Shown here: positions 26,197 through 34,705 of the stretch, piece by piece
How positions within the stretch are numbered: position 1 is the first letter of the stretch
Layout of the letters: each line of letters begins with the position of its first letter
Assembly (NCBI GenBank): GCA_015068555.1
Contig: SVKI01000002.1
Coordinates: 1 to 64,000 of the forward strand
Origin: Oscillospiraceae bacterium
GTDB lineage: Bacteria > Bacillota > Clostridia > UBA1381 > UBA9506
Reading direction: 5' to 3'
Length of the DNA stretch: 64,000 nt
Translations under genes and position numbers: made by a program
The notes under the pieces: model-generated
Databases searched by the model: none
The model's input: only the letters and a program-made list of their open reading frames with translations
What the model was told of the DNA's origin: nothing

Positions 26197-27564
26197 ATGA
26201 ACAGAGAAAAGTTTTCTTCCCGTCTGGGATTTATTTTGATATCGGCAGGCTGTGCGATAGGCCTTGGCAATGTGTATCGCTTCCCGATTATGACAGGGTC
26301 ATATGGTGGTGCCTTGTTTGTTTTGATTTACATCGGCTTTTTACTTTTGATGGGTCTTCCCATTATGACCATGGAGCTTTCGGTTGGTCGCGCAAGCCAA
26401 AGAAGCATTGCTTCTTCGTTTGATACCTTGGAAAAACCGGGTCAAAAGTGGCACTGGCTTAAATATATGGGCATTGCCGGCAACTACCTTTTGATGATGT
26501 TTTACACAACCATTTCGGCCTGGATGGTAATTTACTTTTTCAAGTATGCCGGCGGCAGCATTATGCAATATAAAACTGCAGAAGAGCTTGGCAATGTGTT
26601 TGGCAGCGTGGTCAACAACAGCGGTTTACTGATAGGCGTTAACGTGCTTGTTATTTTGCTCTGCTTTGGTGTTTGCTCGCTTGGTTTACAAAACGGAGTT
26701 GAAAAAATAACCAAGGGTATGATGATTGCTTTGTTTGCCCTGATGCTTGGCCTGGCTATTTATGCTTGCACTCTTAATAACGCGGCAGAAGGCCTCAAAT
26801 TTTACCTGATTCCCAATCTTGACGGTGTGCGTGAGCACGGCCTGTGGACGGTTATTTCAGCCGCTATGGGTCAGTCCTTCTTTACCTTAAGCGTCGGTAT
26901 TGGCTCCGTTGCTATTTTTGGCAGCTATATCAGCAAGGACAGAAGTCTTTCAGGAGAAGCGCTGACTATTATGTCGCTTGATACTCTGGTTGCACTGATG
27001 TCCGGTCTAATCATTTTTCCTGCCTGCTTTACCTATAATAACGGCGTGACGGCAGATGCTTCTGCGGTTGGAGCAAGTTTTTTATTCACAACGCTTTCCA
27101 GCATTTTTAATGCTATGCCGGGTGGCAGAGTTGTGGGCGCTTTGTTTTTTGTGTTTATGATTTTCGCAGCTTTTTCAACCGTAATTGCGGTGTTTGAAAA
27201 TATCGTATCCTTCTGGTTAGAGCTAACCAAGATGAAGAGAGGAAGGATTGCACTAATCAACATTGTGCTCCTTTTTGTTTTATCACTTCCCTGTATATTA
27301 GGCTTTACCGTCTGGAGCGATTTCCAGATTGCAGGCAAGAGCATTATGGATTTAGAAGACTTTACGGTTTCTAACATCATGTTGCCTTTGGGTAGCCTTT
27401 TCTATGTCTTTTTCTGTACAAGCCGGTACGGCTGGGGCTGGGACTCTTACTTTGCAGAAGTCAATACCGGTAAAGGTATGAAGCTGGCCAAGTGGCTCAG
27501 ACCTTATCTTGCATATGTGTTACCGGTTATCTTGATGGTTGTCTTTTTGGTGTCAGTTCTTTAA
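26197..27564 (+). CDS. Sodium-dependent transporter, NSS (SNF) family
   Basis: 455 aa from the ATG at 26197 (AAGGAG upstream). LeuT-like: TM1 signature GFILISAGCAIGLGNVYRFPIMTGSYGGALF, followed by about ten further hydrophobic segments, the shorter bacterial form. Imports amino acids or related compounds with sodium. Sits between the SGNH fragment and an AAC(3)-fold gene; the substrate is not deducible. Confidence 0.9.
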   Translation: MNREKFSSRLGFILISAGCAIGLGNVYRFPIMTGSYGGALFVLIYIGFLLLMGLPIMTMELSVGRASQRSIASSFDTLEKPGQKWHWLKYMGIAGNYLLMMFYTTISAWMVIYFFKYAGGSIMQYKTAEELGNVFGSVVNNSGLLIGVNVLVILLCFGVCSLGLQNGVEKITKGMMIALFALMLGLAIYACTLNNAAEGLKFYLIPNLDGVREHGLWTVISAAMGQSFFTLSVGIGSVAIFGSYISKDRSLSGEALTIMSLDTLVALMSGLIIFPACFTYNNGVTADASAVGASFLFTTLSSIFNAMPGGRVVGALFFVFMIFAAFSTVIAVFENIVSFWLELTKMKRGRIALINIVLLFVLSLPCILGFTVWSDFQIAGKSIMDLEDFTVSNIMLPLGSLFYVFFCTSRYGWGWDSYFAEVNTGKGMKLAKWLRPYLAYVLPVILMVVFLVSVL

Positions 27565-27598
27565 AAAAGCCTTTGTTTTTACAGTAGGAGAGTTTACA

Positions 27599-28399
27599 GT
27601 GGTTACAAAAGATGATATAATAAAGGAGCTGGAGTCGTTTTCTGTCGCAAAGGGTAAAACTGTGACGGTGCACACCTCATTAAAGGCCGTTGGTGAAATA
27701 GATGGCGGTGGTGAAACACTGCTGGATGCCTTGATTGAATATTTCACGCAGGATGGCGGACTTTTATGCATCCCCACCCATACCTGGAACAGCGACGTAT
27801 ATGACCTGCGCAAAGCGGAAAGTTGTACAGGCGTTCTCTCATGTCTTGCGGCAAGCCGCAAAGATGCGGTGCGTTCGCTTCATCCCACGCATTCCGTGGC
27901 AATTTTTGGCGATAGAAAAAAGGCAGAAGATTTTGTAAAGGACGATGCCTTTGTAAACACCCCGATAAGCCCGATCGGTTGTTACGGGAAGCTATATGCA
28001 GAAGCGGGTTATGTGCTTTTAATTGGGGTTGGGCATAATAAAAATACCTATCTGCATTGCGTGGAAGAAATGCTTGATGTGCCCGGGAGATTAACGGATT
28101 ACAAAGTGGAAAAGACAGTTATTCTGCCTGACGGAACTAAAACGGTTCGGTCAATCTATTGGCTGGATGAAACGATTTGTGATGTGTCATGTTACTTTCC
28201 AAAATTTGAAAAGCCATTTCGATTTTTTAACTGTATCACTGATGGACATATCGGCCACGCGCCGACGCAACTGTGCGATGCAAGAAAGATGAAGAGCGTT
28301 ATCGAGCGTATCTATCAAAACAATCAATATAAAGAATTGTTACACGATGATAAGCCCGTAGATGAGGCCTTATATAAAAATGAGGTCATTTGCGATTAA
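27599..28399 (+). CDS. AAC(3)-fold N-acetyltransferase family protein
   Basis: 266 aa from GTG at 27599 (TAGGAG 8 bases upstream), 34 bases after the symporter gene. Family motifs VTVHTSLKAVG, LLCIPTHTWN, RSLHPTHSVAIFG and LLIGVGHNKNTYLHCVEE. Many chromosomal homologues of this fold act on sugars or other amines rather than aminoglycosides. The metabolic neighbours give no reason to call it a resistance gene. Confidence 0.82.
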   Translation: MVTKDDIIKELESFSVAKGKTVTVHTSLKAVGEIDGGGETLLDALIEYFTQDGGLLCIPTHTWNSDVYDLRKAESCTGVLSCLAASRKDAVRSLHPTHSVAIFGDRKKAEDFVKDDAFVNTPISPIGCYGKLYAEAGYVLLIGVGHNKNTYLHCVEEMLDVPGRLTDYKVEKTVILPDGTKTVRSIYWLDETICDVSCYFPKFEKPFRFFNCITDGHIGHAPTQLCDARKMKSVIERIYQNNQYKELLHDDKPVDEALYKNEVICD

Positions 28400-28441
28400 A
28401 CTACATTACATGTAAATAAACAATACGAAAAGGGTGGAAAA

Positions 28442-29899
28442 ATGGACGAAAAACTGAACTTAACCATGCTGGTGGATTTCTATGAATTCACCATGGCAAA
28501 CGGCTATTTTGTAAAGGACTTTAAGGATCAGATCGCGTATTTTGATATGTTTTTCAGAAAGGTGCCTGATGGTGGCGGCTTTGCCATTATGGCCGGCGTA
28601 GAGCAATTGATTGATTACATCAAACATCTGAAGTTTGACGATGAGGATATTCGTTATCTGCGCAGCAAAGGTATTTTTAATGAAGAGTTTTTAGAATATC
28701 TGAGTAATTTTGAGTTCTCCTGTGATGTTTGGTGTATTCCGGAAGGCACACCCATTTTTCCCATGGAACCAATTGTAACGGTGCGTGGTCCTATCATTGA
28801 AGCGCAGTTTATTGAAACCATGCTTCTTTTAACCATTAACCATCAGTCGTTGATTGCGACCAAGGCCAATCGTATCGTTCGTGCGGCGCAGGGCAGAAGC
28901 GTGATGGAATTTGGTTCGCGGCGTGCACAGGGCTACCACGGCGCTATTTTTGGCGCTCGTGCGGCTTATATTGCCGGCTGTAGCGGAACGGCCTGTGCAT
29001 ATTCTGATAGAAATTTCGGAATTCCGGCTCTGGGAACGATGGCGCACAGTTGGGTGCAGTTGTTTGACAGTGAATATGAAGCCTTTAAGGCGTATGCCGA
29101 GGTGTATCCCGAAAACTGCATTCTACTGGTGGATACCTATAATGTGTTAGCCTCCGGTGTGCCAAATGCGATTAAGGTATTTAACGAGGTAATTCTTCCC
29201 AAGGGATATCGTCCCAAGGGCATCCGTATTGATAGCGGTGACATTACATATCTATCCAAAAAGGCGAGAAAAATGCTGGATGATGCCGGCTTTAGTGATG
29301 TAACCATAACGGCGTCTAACTCTTTGGATGAGTACATCATTCGCGATACCCTGATGCAGGGCGCACAGATTGATATGTACGGCGTTGGTGAACGCCTGAT
29401 TACTTCGCGCTCTGAGCCTGTCTTTGGCGGCGTGTATAAGTTGGCTGCTGTTGAAAAAGACGGACAGATTATTCCTAAAATTAAAATCAGCGAAAACACG
29501 GCGAAAATTACAAATCCCGGTTTTAAGCAGGTCTATCGTTTGTATTCTAACGAAACAGGCGAGGCTTTTGCCGATGTTATGACGATGTTTGATGAAACGA
29601 TTGATGATTCAAAGCCCTATGAAATCTTCCATCCGGAACACACGTGGAAAAGAAAAAAAGTTGGTGATTTTACGGCTAAAAAACTACTTGTACCGGTTTT
29701 TGAAAAGGGCAAGTGCGTCTATGAAAGCCCCGATGTACATGAAATCAAGAGGTTTTGTCAGGAACAGATAGACAAGCTGTGGGATGAGGTGAAACGCTTT
29801 GAAAATCCCCATTGCTACTATGTTGATTTATCGCCAACCCTTTGGAAGATGAAAGAAGAATTATTAGAAAAATTTGCAGGGCAGGGTGAGGAACGATGA
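28442..29899 (+). CDS. pncB: Nicotinate phosphoribosyltransferase
   Basis: 485 aa. Converts nicotinate and PRPP to nicotinate mononucleotide in NAD salvage. Seen: N-terminal LTMLVDFYEFTMANGYF, MEFGSRRAQGYHGAI, GTMAHSWVQLF (catalytic His region), VDTYNVLASGVPNAI and IRIDSGDITYLSKKARKMLD. Length is typical of the Clostridial type. AGGGTGG precedes the ATG. Its stop overlaps the next gene's ATG (ATGA), so the SDR is translationally coupled. Confidence 0.95.
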   Translation: MDEKLNLTMLVDFYEFTMANGYFVKDFKDQIAYFDMFFRKVPDGGGFAIMAGVEQLIDYIKHLKFDDEDIRYLRSKGIFNEEFLEYLSNFEFSCDVWCIPEGTPIFPMEPIVTVRGPIIEAQFIETMLLLTINHQSLIATKANRIVRAAQGRSVMEFGSRRAQGYHGAIFGARAAYIAGCSGTACAYSDRNFGIPALGTMAHSWVQLFDSEYEAFKAYAEVYPENCILLVDTYNVLASGVPNAIKVFNEVILPKGYRPKGIRIDSGDITYLSKKARKMLDDAGFSDVTITASNSLDEYIIRDTLMQGAQIDMYGVGERLITSRSEPVFGGVYKLAAVEKDGQIIPKIKISENTAKITNPGFKQVYRLYSNETGEAFADVMTMFDETIDDSKPYEIFHPEHTWKRKKVGDFTAKKLLVPVFEKGKCVYESPDVHEIKRFCQEQIDKLWDEVKRFENPHCYYVDLSPTLWKMKEELLEKFAGQGEER

Positions 29900-30672
29900 A
29901 AGCGCTGATCACAGGTGCCAGCTCCGGCATGGGCAGAGATATGGCACGCATTCTGTCAAAGCAAGGTTATGACTTGGTGCTCGTCGCAAGACGCAGAGAC
30001 AGACTGGAAGAATTAAAAAACGAATTGGGCGGAAACGTAGAAATCCTTTCTTTGGATATTTCCAGGGAAGAAAACTGCCATGAGGTGTACCGCGCTGCGG
30101 GCGACATTGATGTGCTGATTAACAATGCAGGCTTTGGCGCATTTGGCGAATTTTCAGAAACAGATCTTGCAACGGAAATGAATATGCTGGATGTGAATGT
30201 GCGTGCTATGCATATTTTAATGAAATTGTTCTTGAATGATTTTATAAAGAAAGACCATGGCAATATTTTAAACGTTGCCTCGGCGGCAGCTTTTATGCCG
30301 GGAGGCCCTTTGCTTGATTCGTATTATGCCGGAAAGGCCTATATACTTTCGCTTACGCGTGGTGTCAGCAAGGAGCTTAAAAAGGCAAAAAGCAAGGTTC
30401 GCGTTGCGGCCCTTTGCCCCGGCCCAGTGCAGACAGAATTTGAAATGGTTGCAGGGGTTGACTTTAGTTCGGTCGGCTTAAAGAGTGAGTATGTAGCAAG
30501 GTATGCCCTTGATAAATTATTTAAGGGAAAAACGGTCATTGTCCCCGGCGTTTTGGTCAAAATCGGTCGGTTTATAACGCGCATGTTGCCGGATTGTGCT
30601 TTGCTTTCAGCGGCCTATATCATTCAGGCTCCCAGAAGACGAATTGCCGGAAAGGCGGATCAACATGAATAA
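29896..30672 (+). CDS. Short-chain dehydrogenase/reductase (DltE/YqjQ-like)
   Basis: 258 aa. Cofactor motif ITGASSGMGRDMARIL with NADP-type VARRRDRLEEL, NNAG motif LINNAGFGAFG, Ser in ILNVASAAAFMPG and YYAGKAY active site. The C-terminus carries a hydrophobic stretch (MLPDCALLSAAYIIQ), as in membrane-associated SDRs. Four-base overlap with pncB upstream and 8-base overlap with the HD gene downstream. Substrate unknown. Confidence 0.85.
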   Translation: MKALITGASSGMGRDMARILSKQGYDLVLVARRRDRLEELKNELGGNVEILSLDISREENCHEVYRAAGDIDVLINNAGFGAFGEFSETDLATEMNMLDVNVRAMHILMKLFLNDFIKKDHGNILNVASAAAFMPGGPLLDSYYAGKAYILSLTRGVSKELKKAKSKVRVAALCPGPVQTEFEMVAGVDFSSVGLKSEYVARYALDKLFKGKTVIVPGVLVKIGRFITRMLPDCALLSAAYIIQAPRRRIAGKADQHE

Positions 30673-31243
30673 AAAAGAAAAATTTATCAATCTGTTTAAA
30701 AGTGAGATACAAAGAGAAGGCGCCGATAAGCTGTTAGACTATCTTTGCTCTACTGCCAGCGATTTTTTCACGGCGCCGGCAAGCACGAGATACCACGGCT
30801 CTTATCCGGGCGGCTTGGTGGAGCATAGTCTTAATGTGTATGACTGCTTAAAAGCCTATTTAGAGCGCCCCAGAGTGCAGGAAATATATGGGCTTGAGGT
30901 GGAGCCGGAATCGATTGCCATTGTGGCCCTCTTGCATGATTTGTGCAAGGTTAACTGCTATCGCGAGAGCACACGCAATGTTAAGGATAAAAACGGTCAA
31001 TGGACAACGGTGCCCTTTTATGAGTTTAACGACGAGCTTCCTTATGGACATGGGGAAAAGTCCGTATATATCATTACAGGCTTTATGCGCCTGACTCGTG
31101 AAGAAGCCTTTGCTATTCGCTATCACATGGGTTTTTCGGAGGATGAAAGCAAACGCAATGTGGGCAAGGCATTCGAGCTCTATCCGTTAGGCTTTGCACT
31201 ACATACAGCAGATATGGAAGCAACCTATTTCCTTGAAAAATAG
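30665..31243 (+). CDS. HD domain phosphohydrolase
   Basis: 192 aa from the ATG at 30665, overlapping the SDR stop by 8 bases. HD-domain residues: YHGSYPGGLVEHSLNVYD, LLHDLCKVNCY, and GHGEKSVYII further on, giving the H...HD...H metal set. Such stand-alone proteins occur beside nucleotide-salvage genes and may hydrolyse a nucleotide; substrate not known. Last gene of the pncB operon. Confidence 0.82.
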   Translation: MNKKEKFINLFKSEIQREGADKLLDYLCSTASDFFTAPASTRYHGSYPGGLVEHSLNVYDCLKAYLERPRVQEIYGLEVEPESIAIVALLHDLCKVNCYRESTRNVKDKNGQWTTVPFYEFNDELPYGHGEKSVYIITGFMRLTREEAFAIRYHMGFSEDESKRNVGKAFELYPLGFALHTADMEATYFLEK

Positions 31244-31261
31244 TATAAGATACATCTCCCT

Positions 31262-31412
31262 CTGAGAAGGAACTCTTATGTGGTAAAAGCTTTGTCCTGA
31301 CTTAATATGAGACTAGTAAGATTGTCGATTTTTGACGAAATAAAAAAAGTCTTCCCCTCAAGGGGAAGCCTTAAAGAAAACAAATTTTTTTGTCCCTAAC
31401 TTGACAAAATCA
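31262..31412. repeat. Intergenic mosaic of dispersed-repeat fragments
   Basis: No ORF. Contains a ccctctgagaagg piece, a degenerate relative of the CCTGACTTGACACGAGT motif (about 31293-31330), a hairpin cttcccctcaaggggaag (31351-31368) followed by a T-run only on the - strand, and an exact 25-base copy (31388-31412) of the end module of the 23.4-kb hairpin array. Confidence 0.65.
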
Positions 31413-31459
31413 AGTAAGGAAATTCAAATTTGGCGAAAGGCACATTAGAGGAGAAGAAA

Positions 31460-32140
31460 ATGAAAAAATACTACAAAACTGAACTTCACACACATACTAA
31501 TCCGGTTAGTGGTTGTAGTGATATTGAGGCAAAACAATTGGTAAACATATATAAAGAAAAAGGGTATGACAGTGTTGTTCTCACGAATCATTTTACGATA
31601 CAGATGCAAGGCGAAACGATTCAAGAAAAAATAAAATGGTATTTAGAAGATTATTATAAATGTTTTGAGCAAGGCGCACTCGTTGGGTTAAATGTTATTT
31701 TGGGCGCAGAAATAAGATTTACCGAAAATAATAATGACTACCTGATTTTTGGGATATGTCCGGATGATTTGTTTGAAGTATATAAGTTGTTGCCTTGTGG
31801 AATTGATAATTTTTATAGAGAATTCAAAACTAAAACGAATATCATTATTCAGGCACATCCTTTTCGCGATGGGATGGAGAACGCAACGCCAAAATCTTTA
31901 GACGGTATAGAGGTTTTTAATTTGCATCCAAACCACAATTCGCGTATAGGTTTGGCAGCCAGATATGCATGTGAAAATAATATGATTGTAACCTGCGGCA
32001 GTGATTTTCACCATTATGGTCAGGAATGTCTATGCGGAATTTTGACAAAAAAACCATTGAAAAATTCTTACGATGTATCCAATGTATTAAAAAGTGGTGA
32101 TTATAATATAAGTATTGGAGATTATTTGATTAACATATAA
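31460..32140 (+). CDS. PHP domain phosphoesterase
   Basis: 226 aa from the ATG at 31460 (GAGGAGAAG upstream). Metal-binding PHP motifs: ELHTHTNPVSGCSD, VVLTNHF, LGAEIRF, IIIQAHPFRDG and TCGSDFHHYG. Small stand-alone PHP proteins hydrolyse phosphoesters; related proteins include histidinol phosphatase and the 3'-5' exonuclease-type PHP domains. AT-rich like the next gene, and both are bounded by copies of the same short repeat, so the two may have arrived together. Confidence 0.85.
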   Translation: MKKYYKTELHTHTNPVSGCSDIEAKQLVNIYKEKGYDSVVLTNHFTIQMQGETIQEKIKWYLEDYYKCFEQGALVGLNVILGAEIRFTENNNDYLIFGICPDDLFEVYKLLPCGIDNFYREFKTKTNIIIQAHPFRDGMENATPKSLDGIEVFNLHPNHNSRIGLAARYACENNMIVTCGSDFHHYGQECLCGILTKKPLKNSYDVSNVLKSGDYNISIGDYLINI

Positions 32141-32146
32141 TTTTTA

Positions 32147-32183
32147 CCCTGACTTGACACGAGTAAGAATTGTGTCGAATGAT
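32147..32183. repeat. CCTGACTTGACACGAGT repeat, copy between PHP and AAA genes
   Basis: The 17-base motif at 32148-32164 is identical to 34059-34075. Both are followed by a GTGTCGAATRATG partner (32171-32183 and 34112-34124), whose GTGTC can pair with the GACAC of the first half. Confidence 0.7.
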
Positions 32184-32232
32184 GGTGAAAAATGAGTGAA
32201 TTCGAAGAAAAATTTTATTAAGGAGTTATATA

Positions 32233-33849
32233 ATGAAATTAGTTTTACCAAAGTCAAAAAATGCTAATCAAACCGAGGAAATAGAGATCGATAATAATTC
32301 GCTGATTATTATAGGTTCCAATGGATCTGGCAAAAGTAAGCTTGGATGTTGGATTGAGAAAAAACAGCCAGATAATGTACATAGAATTAGTGCTCAACGA
32401 TCATTAAATTTTGGAACTTATATTCAACAAAAAAGCTACGAACAAGCGACTAACTTGTTGTTATATGGTAGGGAAAACAAGCAACACGATCATGATAGTC
32501 GTTGGAACTGGGATGGGGAAAAATTTGCTTATACATCATTAGATGATTATGAGAATGTTTTATCTCTGTTGGTAGCATTAAAAAATTTCCAACAAGAAAA
32601 ATACATTGCAGAATGCAGAAATAAAGACAAGTTGAACGTGCCTCATGATGCAGTTCCCGAAATGGTTGACGAAACATTAAAAAATATATGGAATTCGGTG
32701 TTCCCACATCGCGGTATAGATGTTTTAGATGGAAAAGTTTTGGCAAACATGATGGAAAATGGAGATACTAAAGAGTATAATGGTAAAGAAATGAGTGATG
32801 GTGAAAGGGTTGCCTTGTATTTGATTGCTCAAGCTCTTTGCGTTCCAAAAGACAAAATAATAATTATAGATGAACCTGAAATTCATTTGCATAGATCGAT
32901 AATGAATAGATTGTGGGGTGAAATTGAAAAAGCAAGACCTGATTGCCTTTTTGTATATATAACTCATGATACTCAATTTGCAGCGAATCATAAGCAGACA
33001 AAGAAAATTTGGATGAGGGGATATGATGGTGCTAATTGGGAATATGAATTTGTATTGGAAAGTCAGTTGCCTGAACAATTATTACTCGATTTATTAGGCA
33101 ATAGAAAACCGGTAATATTTGTTGAAGGAACAACGGATAGCTATGACACAAAGTTATATTCCGAAATTTACAAAGACTATTATATAGTACCTTGTGGTAG
33201 TTGTAGTTCAGTTATTTCGCAAACAAAAGCGATGCGAAATAATGCACAATTGCATGATTTAATATGTTACGGAATCATTGATAAGGATTATAGAACTGAA
33301 TATGAATGCGAACAGTATAAAACAGATGGAATTTATACTCTGAAAGTAGCAGAAGTGGAAAATTTATTTCTAACAGAAGAATTGTTAGGAGTGGTGAATT
33401 CAATAATGGGATTTGATAATATTGAAAACATACACGAGACTAAAAAATATATAATTGAAGAACGGTTTGAAAAACAAATTAACAGACAGATATGTCAGGC
33501 GGTTGTATCGGAAATTAAGTACTTGCTTACGACTACTACTATTTCTAATAATAGTGAAGAAGAATCTAAAATTGCTCTACAAAATTTAACGCAAACTATA
33601 AATTATGATGAAATAAAAAATAGACACGAAGAAAAGTTTAGAAGTATATTACGGTCAAGAGAATATAAAAAGGTACTGGAAGTATTCAATGCAAAGTCAT
33701 TATCGACATCGACAGGTAATTTTTTTGGCATAAATAATAAAGGGTATTGCGATTTTGTTATACGCCATTTAAGAACAGAAAAACGTTCCGATATACTGAA
33801 TGCAATTATTCCATATTTGCCAGAGGAGATAGCGTTGAATATAGATTAA
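32233..33849 (+). CDS. AAA family ATPase with DUF4435/TOPRIM-like C-terminal region (candidate defence protein)
   Basis: 538 aa, AAGGAG upstream of the ATG. Walker A IIGSNGSGKSKLG (residues ~27-39), ABC-type signature MSDGERVALYLIAQAL, Walker B IIIIDEPEIHLH and an H-loop THD (residues ~185-250). The second half opens PVIFVEGTTDSYDTKLYSEIY and has YGIIDKDYR, the Glu ... Asp-x-Asp pattern of DUF4435/OLD-type TOPRIM domains (~290-365), then AEVENLFL and an unassigned C-terminus. AAA-DUF4435 and OLD-like proteins occur in phage-defence loci. Strongly AT-rich coding compared with neighbours and flanked by repeats, which suggests transfer. Function is inference. Confidence 0.72.
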   Translation: MKLVLPKSKNANQTEEIEIDNNSLIIIGSNGSGKSKLGCWIEKKQPDNVHRISAQRSLNFGTYIQQKSYEQATNLLLYGRENKQHDHDSRWNWDGEKFAYTSLDDYENVLSLLVALKNFQQEKYIAECRNKDKLNVPHDAVPEMVDETLKNIWNSVFPHRGIDVLDGKVLANMMENGDTKEYNGKEMSDGERVALYLIAQALCVPKDKIIIIDEPEIHLHRSIMNRLWGEIEKARPDCLFVYITHDTQFAANHKQTKKIWMRGYDGANWEYEFVLESQLPEQLLLDLLGNRKPVIFVEGTTDSYDTKLYSEIYKDYYIVPCGSCSSVISQTKAMRNNAQLHDLICYGIIDKDYRTEYECEQYKTDGIYTLKVAEVENLFLTEELLGVVNSIMGFDNIENIHETKKYIIEERFEKQINRQICQAVVSEIKYLLTTTTISNNSEEESKIALQNLTQTINYDEIKNRHEEKFRSILRSREYKKVLEVFNAKSLSTSTGNFFGINNKGYCDFVIRHLRTEKRSDILNAIIPYLPEEIALNID

Positions 33850-33947
33850 ACACTTTAATAAATAGTTTGCCGATAATAAATATTTACATATCGGGCAGGA
33901 AAATCTAACATTCCTGCGGGTTCTGATGAAAGGTAATGCAGAAAAAA

Positions 33948-34054
33948 CAGTGAAAGTTAGTAGGTCCTAATACGAGCTTGCGAGTATCAAGGTTCTCGGG
34001 TACCCAACAGAAATCTGCGATTTCGTGTTGGGTGATGGTTCTTATTATTCACTG
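33948..34054 (+). ncRNA. Candidate structured RNA / leader upstream of the ECF S component gene
   Basis: CAGTGAA (33948) pairs with TTCACTG (34048) and encloses a strong two-part hairpin at 34002-34033: ACCCAACA/TGTTGGGT plus GAAATC/GATTTC with one bulged G. A separate hairpin GCAGGAA/TTCCTGC lies just upstream at 33895-33917. No T-run follows, and no known riboswitch consensus was recognised. Strand is assumed from the downstream gene. Confidence 0.4.
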
Positions 34055-34057
34055 TTC

Positions 34058-34124
34058 TCCTGACTTGACACGAGTCTGGTGCAATTCCTTGTATGTTGCA
34101 TTATAAAAAGAGTGTCGAATAATG
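34058..34124. repeat. CCTGACTTGACACGAGT repeat, copy before the ECF S component gene
   Basis: Same 17-base motif as at 32148, here with a longer insert before its GTGTCGAATAATG partner. Confidence 0.7.
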
Positions 34125-34151
34125 TCTAAATGATTTATTGGTGGTGATACA

Positions 34152-34697
34152 ATGAAGGAATTTTCATTATGTAAAACGAATATTCAAAAGATTGTGTTTT
34201 CTGCGGTGTTTTTAGCACTTGGGATGGTATTGCCGTTTTTGACAGGGCAAATTAAAGAAATAGGAGATACATTACTTCCAATGCACTTTCCTGTTATGCT
34301 TTGTGGGATAATATGCGGTTGTAAATATGGATTTGCCGTTGGGCTTATTCTTCCTTTTTTAAGATCCGTGACAGTTGGGATGCCGCCAATTTATCCTAAT
34401 GCCGTATGGATGTCGGCAGAACTTGCTACATATGGTTTTATGATTGGATTCTTATATTTCTCTTTTTGTAAAAAACAGATGTGGTGGTTATATTGTTGTC
34501 TATTCATATCCATGATTAGCGGACGCGTTGTATGGGGTGTTACAAAGGCTGTTTTGCTCGGGATAGGTGGCAAAGCATTTACAGTTCAGGCATTTATAGC
34601 AGGTGGGATATTGGATTCGTTTCCAGGGATTCTATTGCAGTTTATTCTTATTCCTGTTATAATTAAATTAATCAATATTCATTTAGAAAGGCAGTGA
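34152..34697 (+). CDS. ECF transporter S component
   Basis: 181 aa, about six hydrophobic segments. Starts KIVFSAVFLALGMVLPFL and has the S-component-like LLPMHFPVMLCGIICGCKYGFAVGLILPFLRS and LLQFILIPVIIKLI. S components bind a vitamin or metal and dock with a shared EcfT/ATPase module, here perhaps the housekeeping one or that at 4.8-8.3 kb. Its stop overlaps a GTG of the next ORF; larA follows within 9 bases. Nickel or a nicotinate-type precursor would suit the LarA neighbour, but the substrate cannot be read. Confidence 0.8.
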   Translation: MKEFSLCKTNIQKIVFSAVFLALGMVLPFLTGQIKEIGDTLLPMHFPVMLCGIICGCKYGFAVGLILPFLRSVTVGMPPIYPNAVWMSAELATYGFMIGFLYFSFCKKQMWWLYCCLFISMISGRVVWGVTKAVLLGIGGKAFTVQAFIAGGILDSFPGILLQFILIPVIIKLINIHLERQ

Positions 34698-34705
34698 CTA
34701 TACTT

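Noticed and set aside
27599-28399. Aminoglycoside resistance gene aac(3)
   Set aside because: Only the fold is shared; the neighbours are metabolic genes and chromosomal homologues commonly act on other substrates.
31351-31368. Terminator for the pncB operon
   Set aside because: The hairpin has its T-run only on the - strand, where no gene is read; better explained as a repeat remnant.
32154-32180. TTGACA of the dispersed motif as a standard promoter for the AAA gene
   Set aside because: No -10 box at 15-19 bases; the same holds for the copy at 34065, so TTGACA seems part of the repeat rather than a consistent promoter.
33921-33945. Hammerhead ribozyme (CTGATGA ... GAAA)
   Set aside because: The bases between the two core motifs cannot form stem II, and no matching stem III/I cleavage site is visible.
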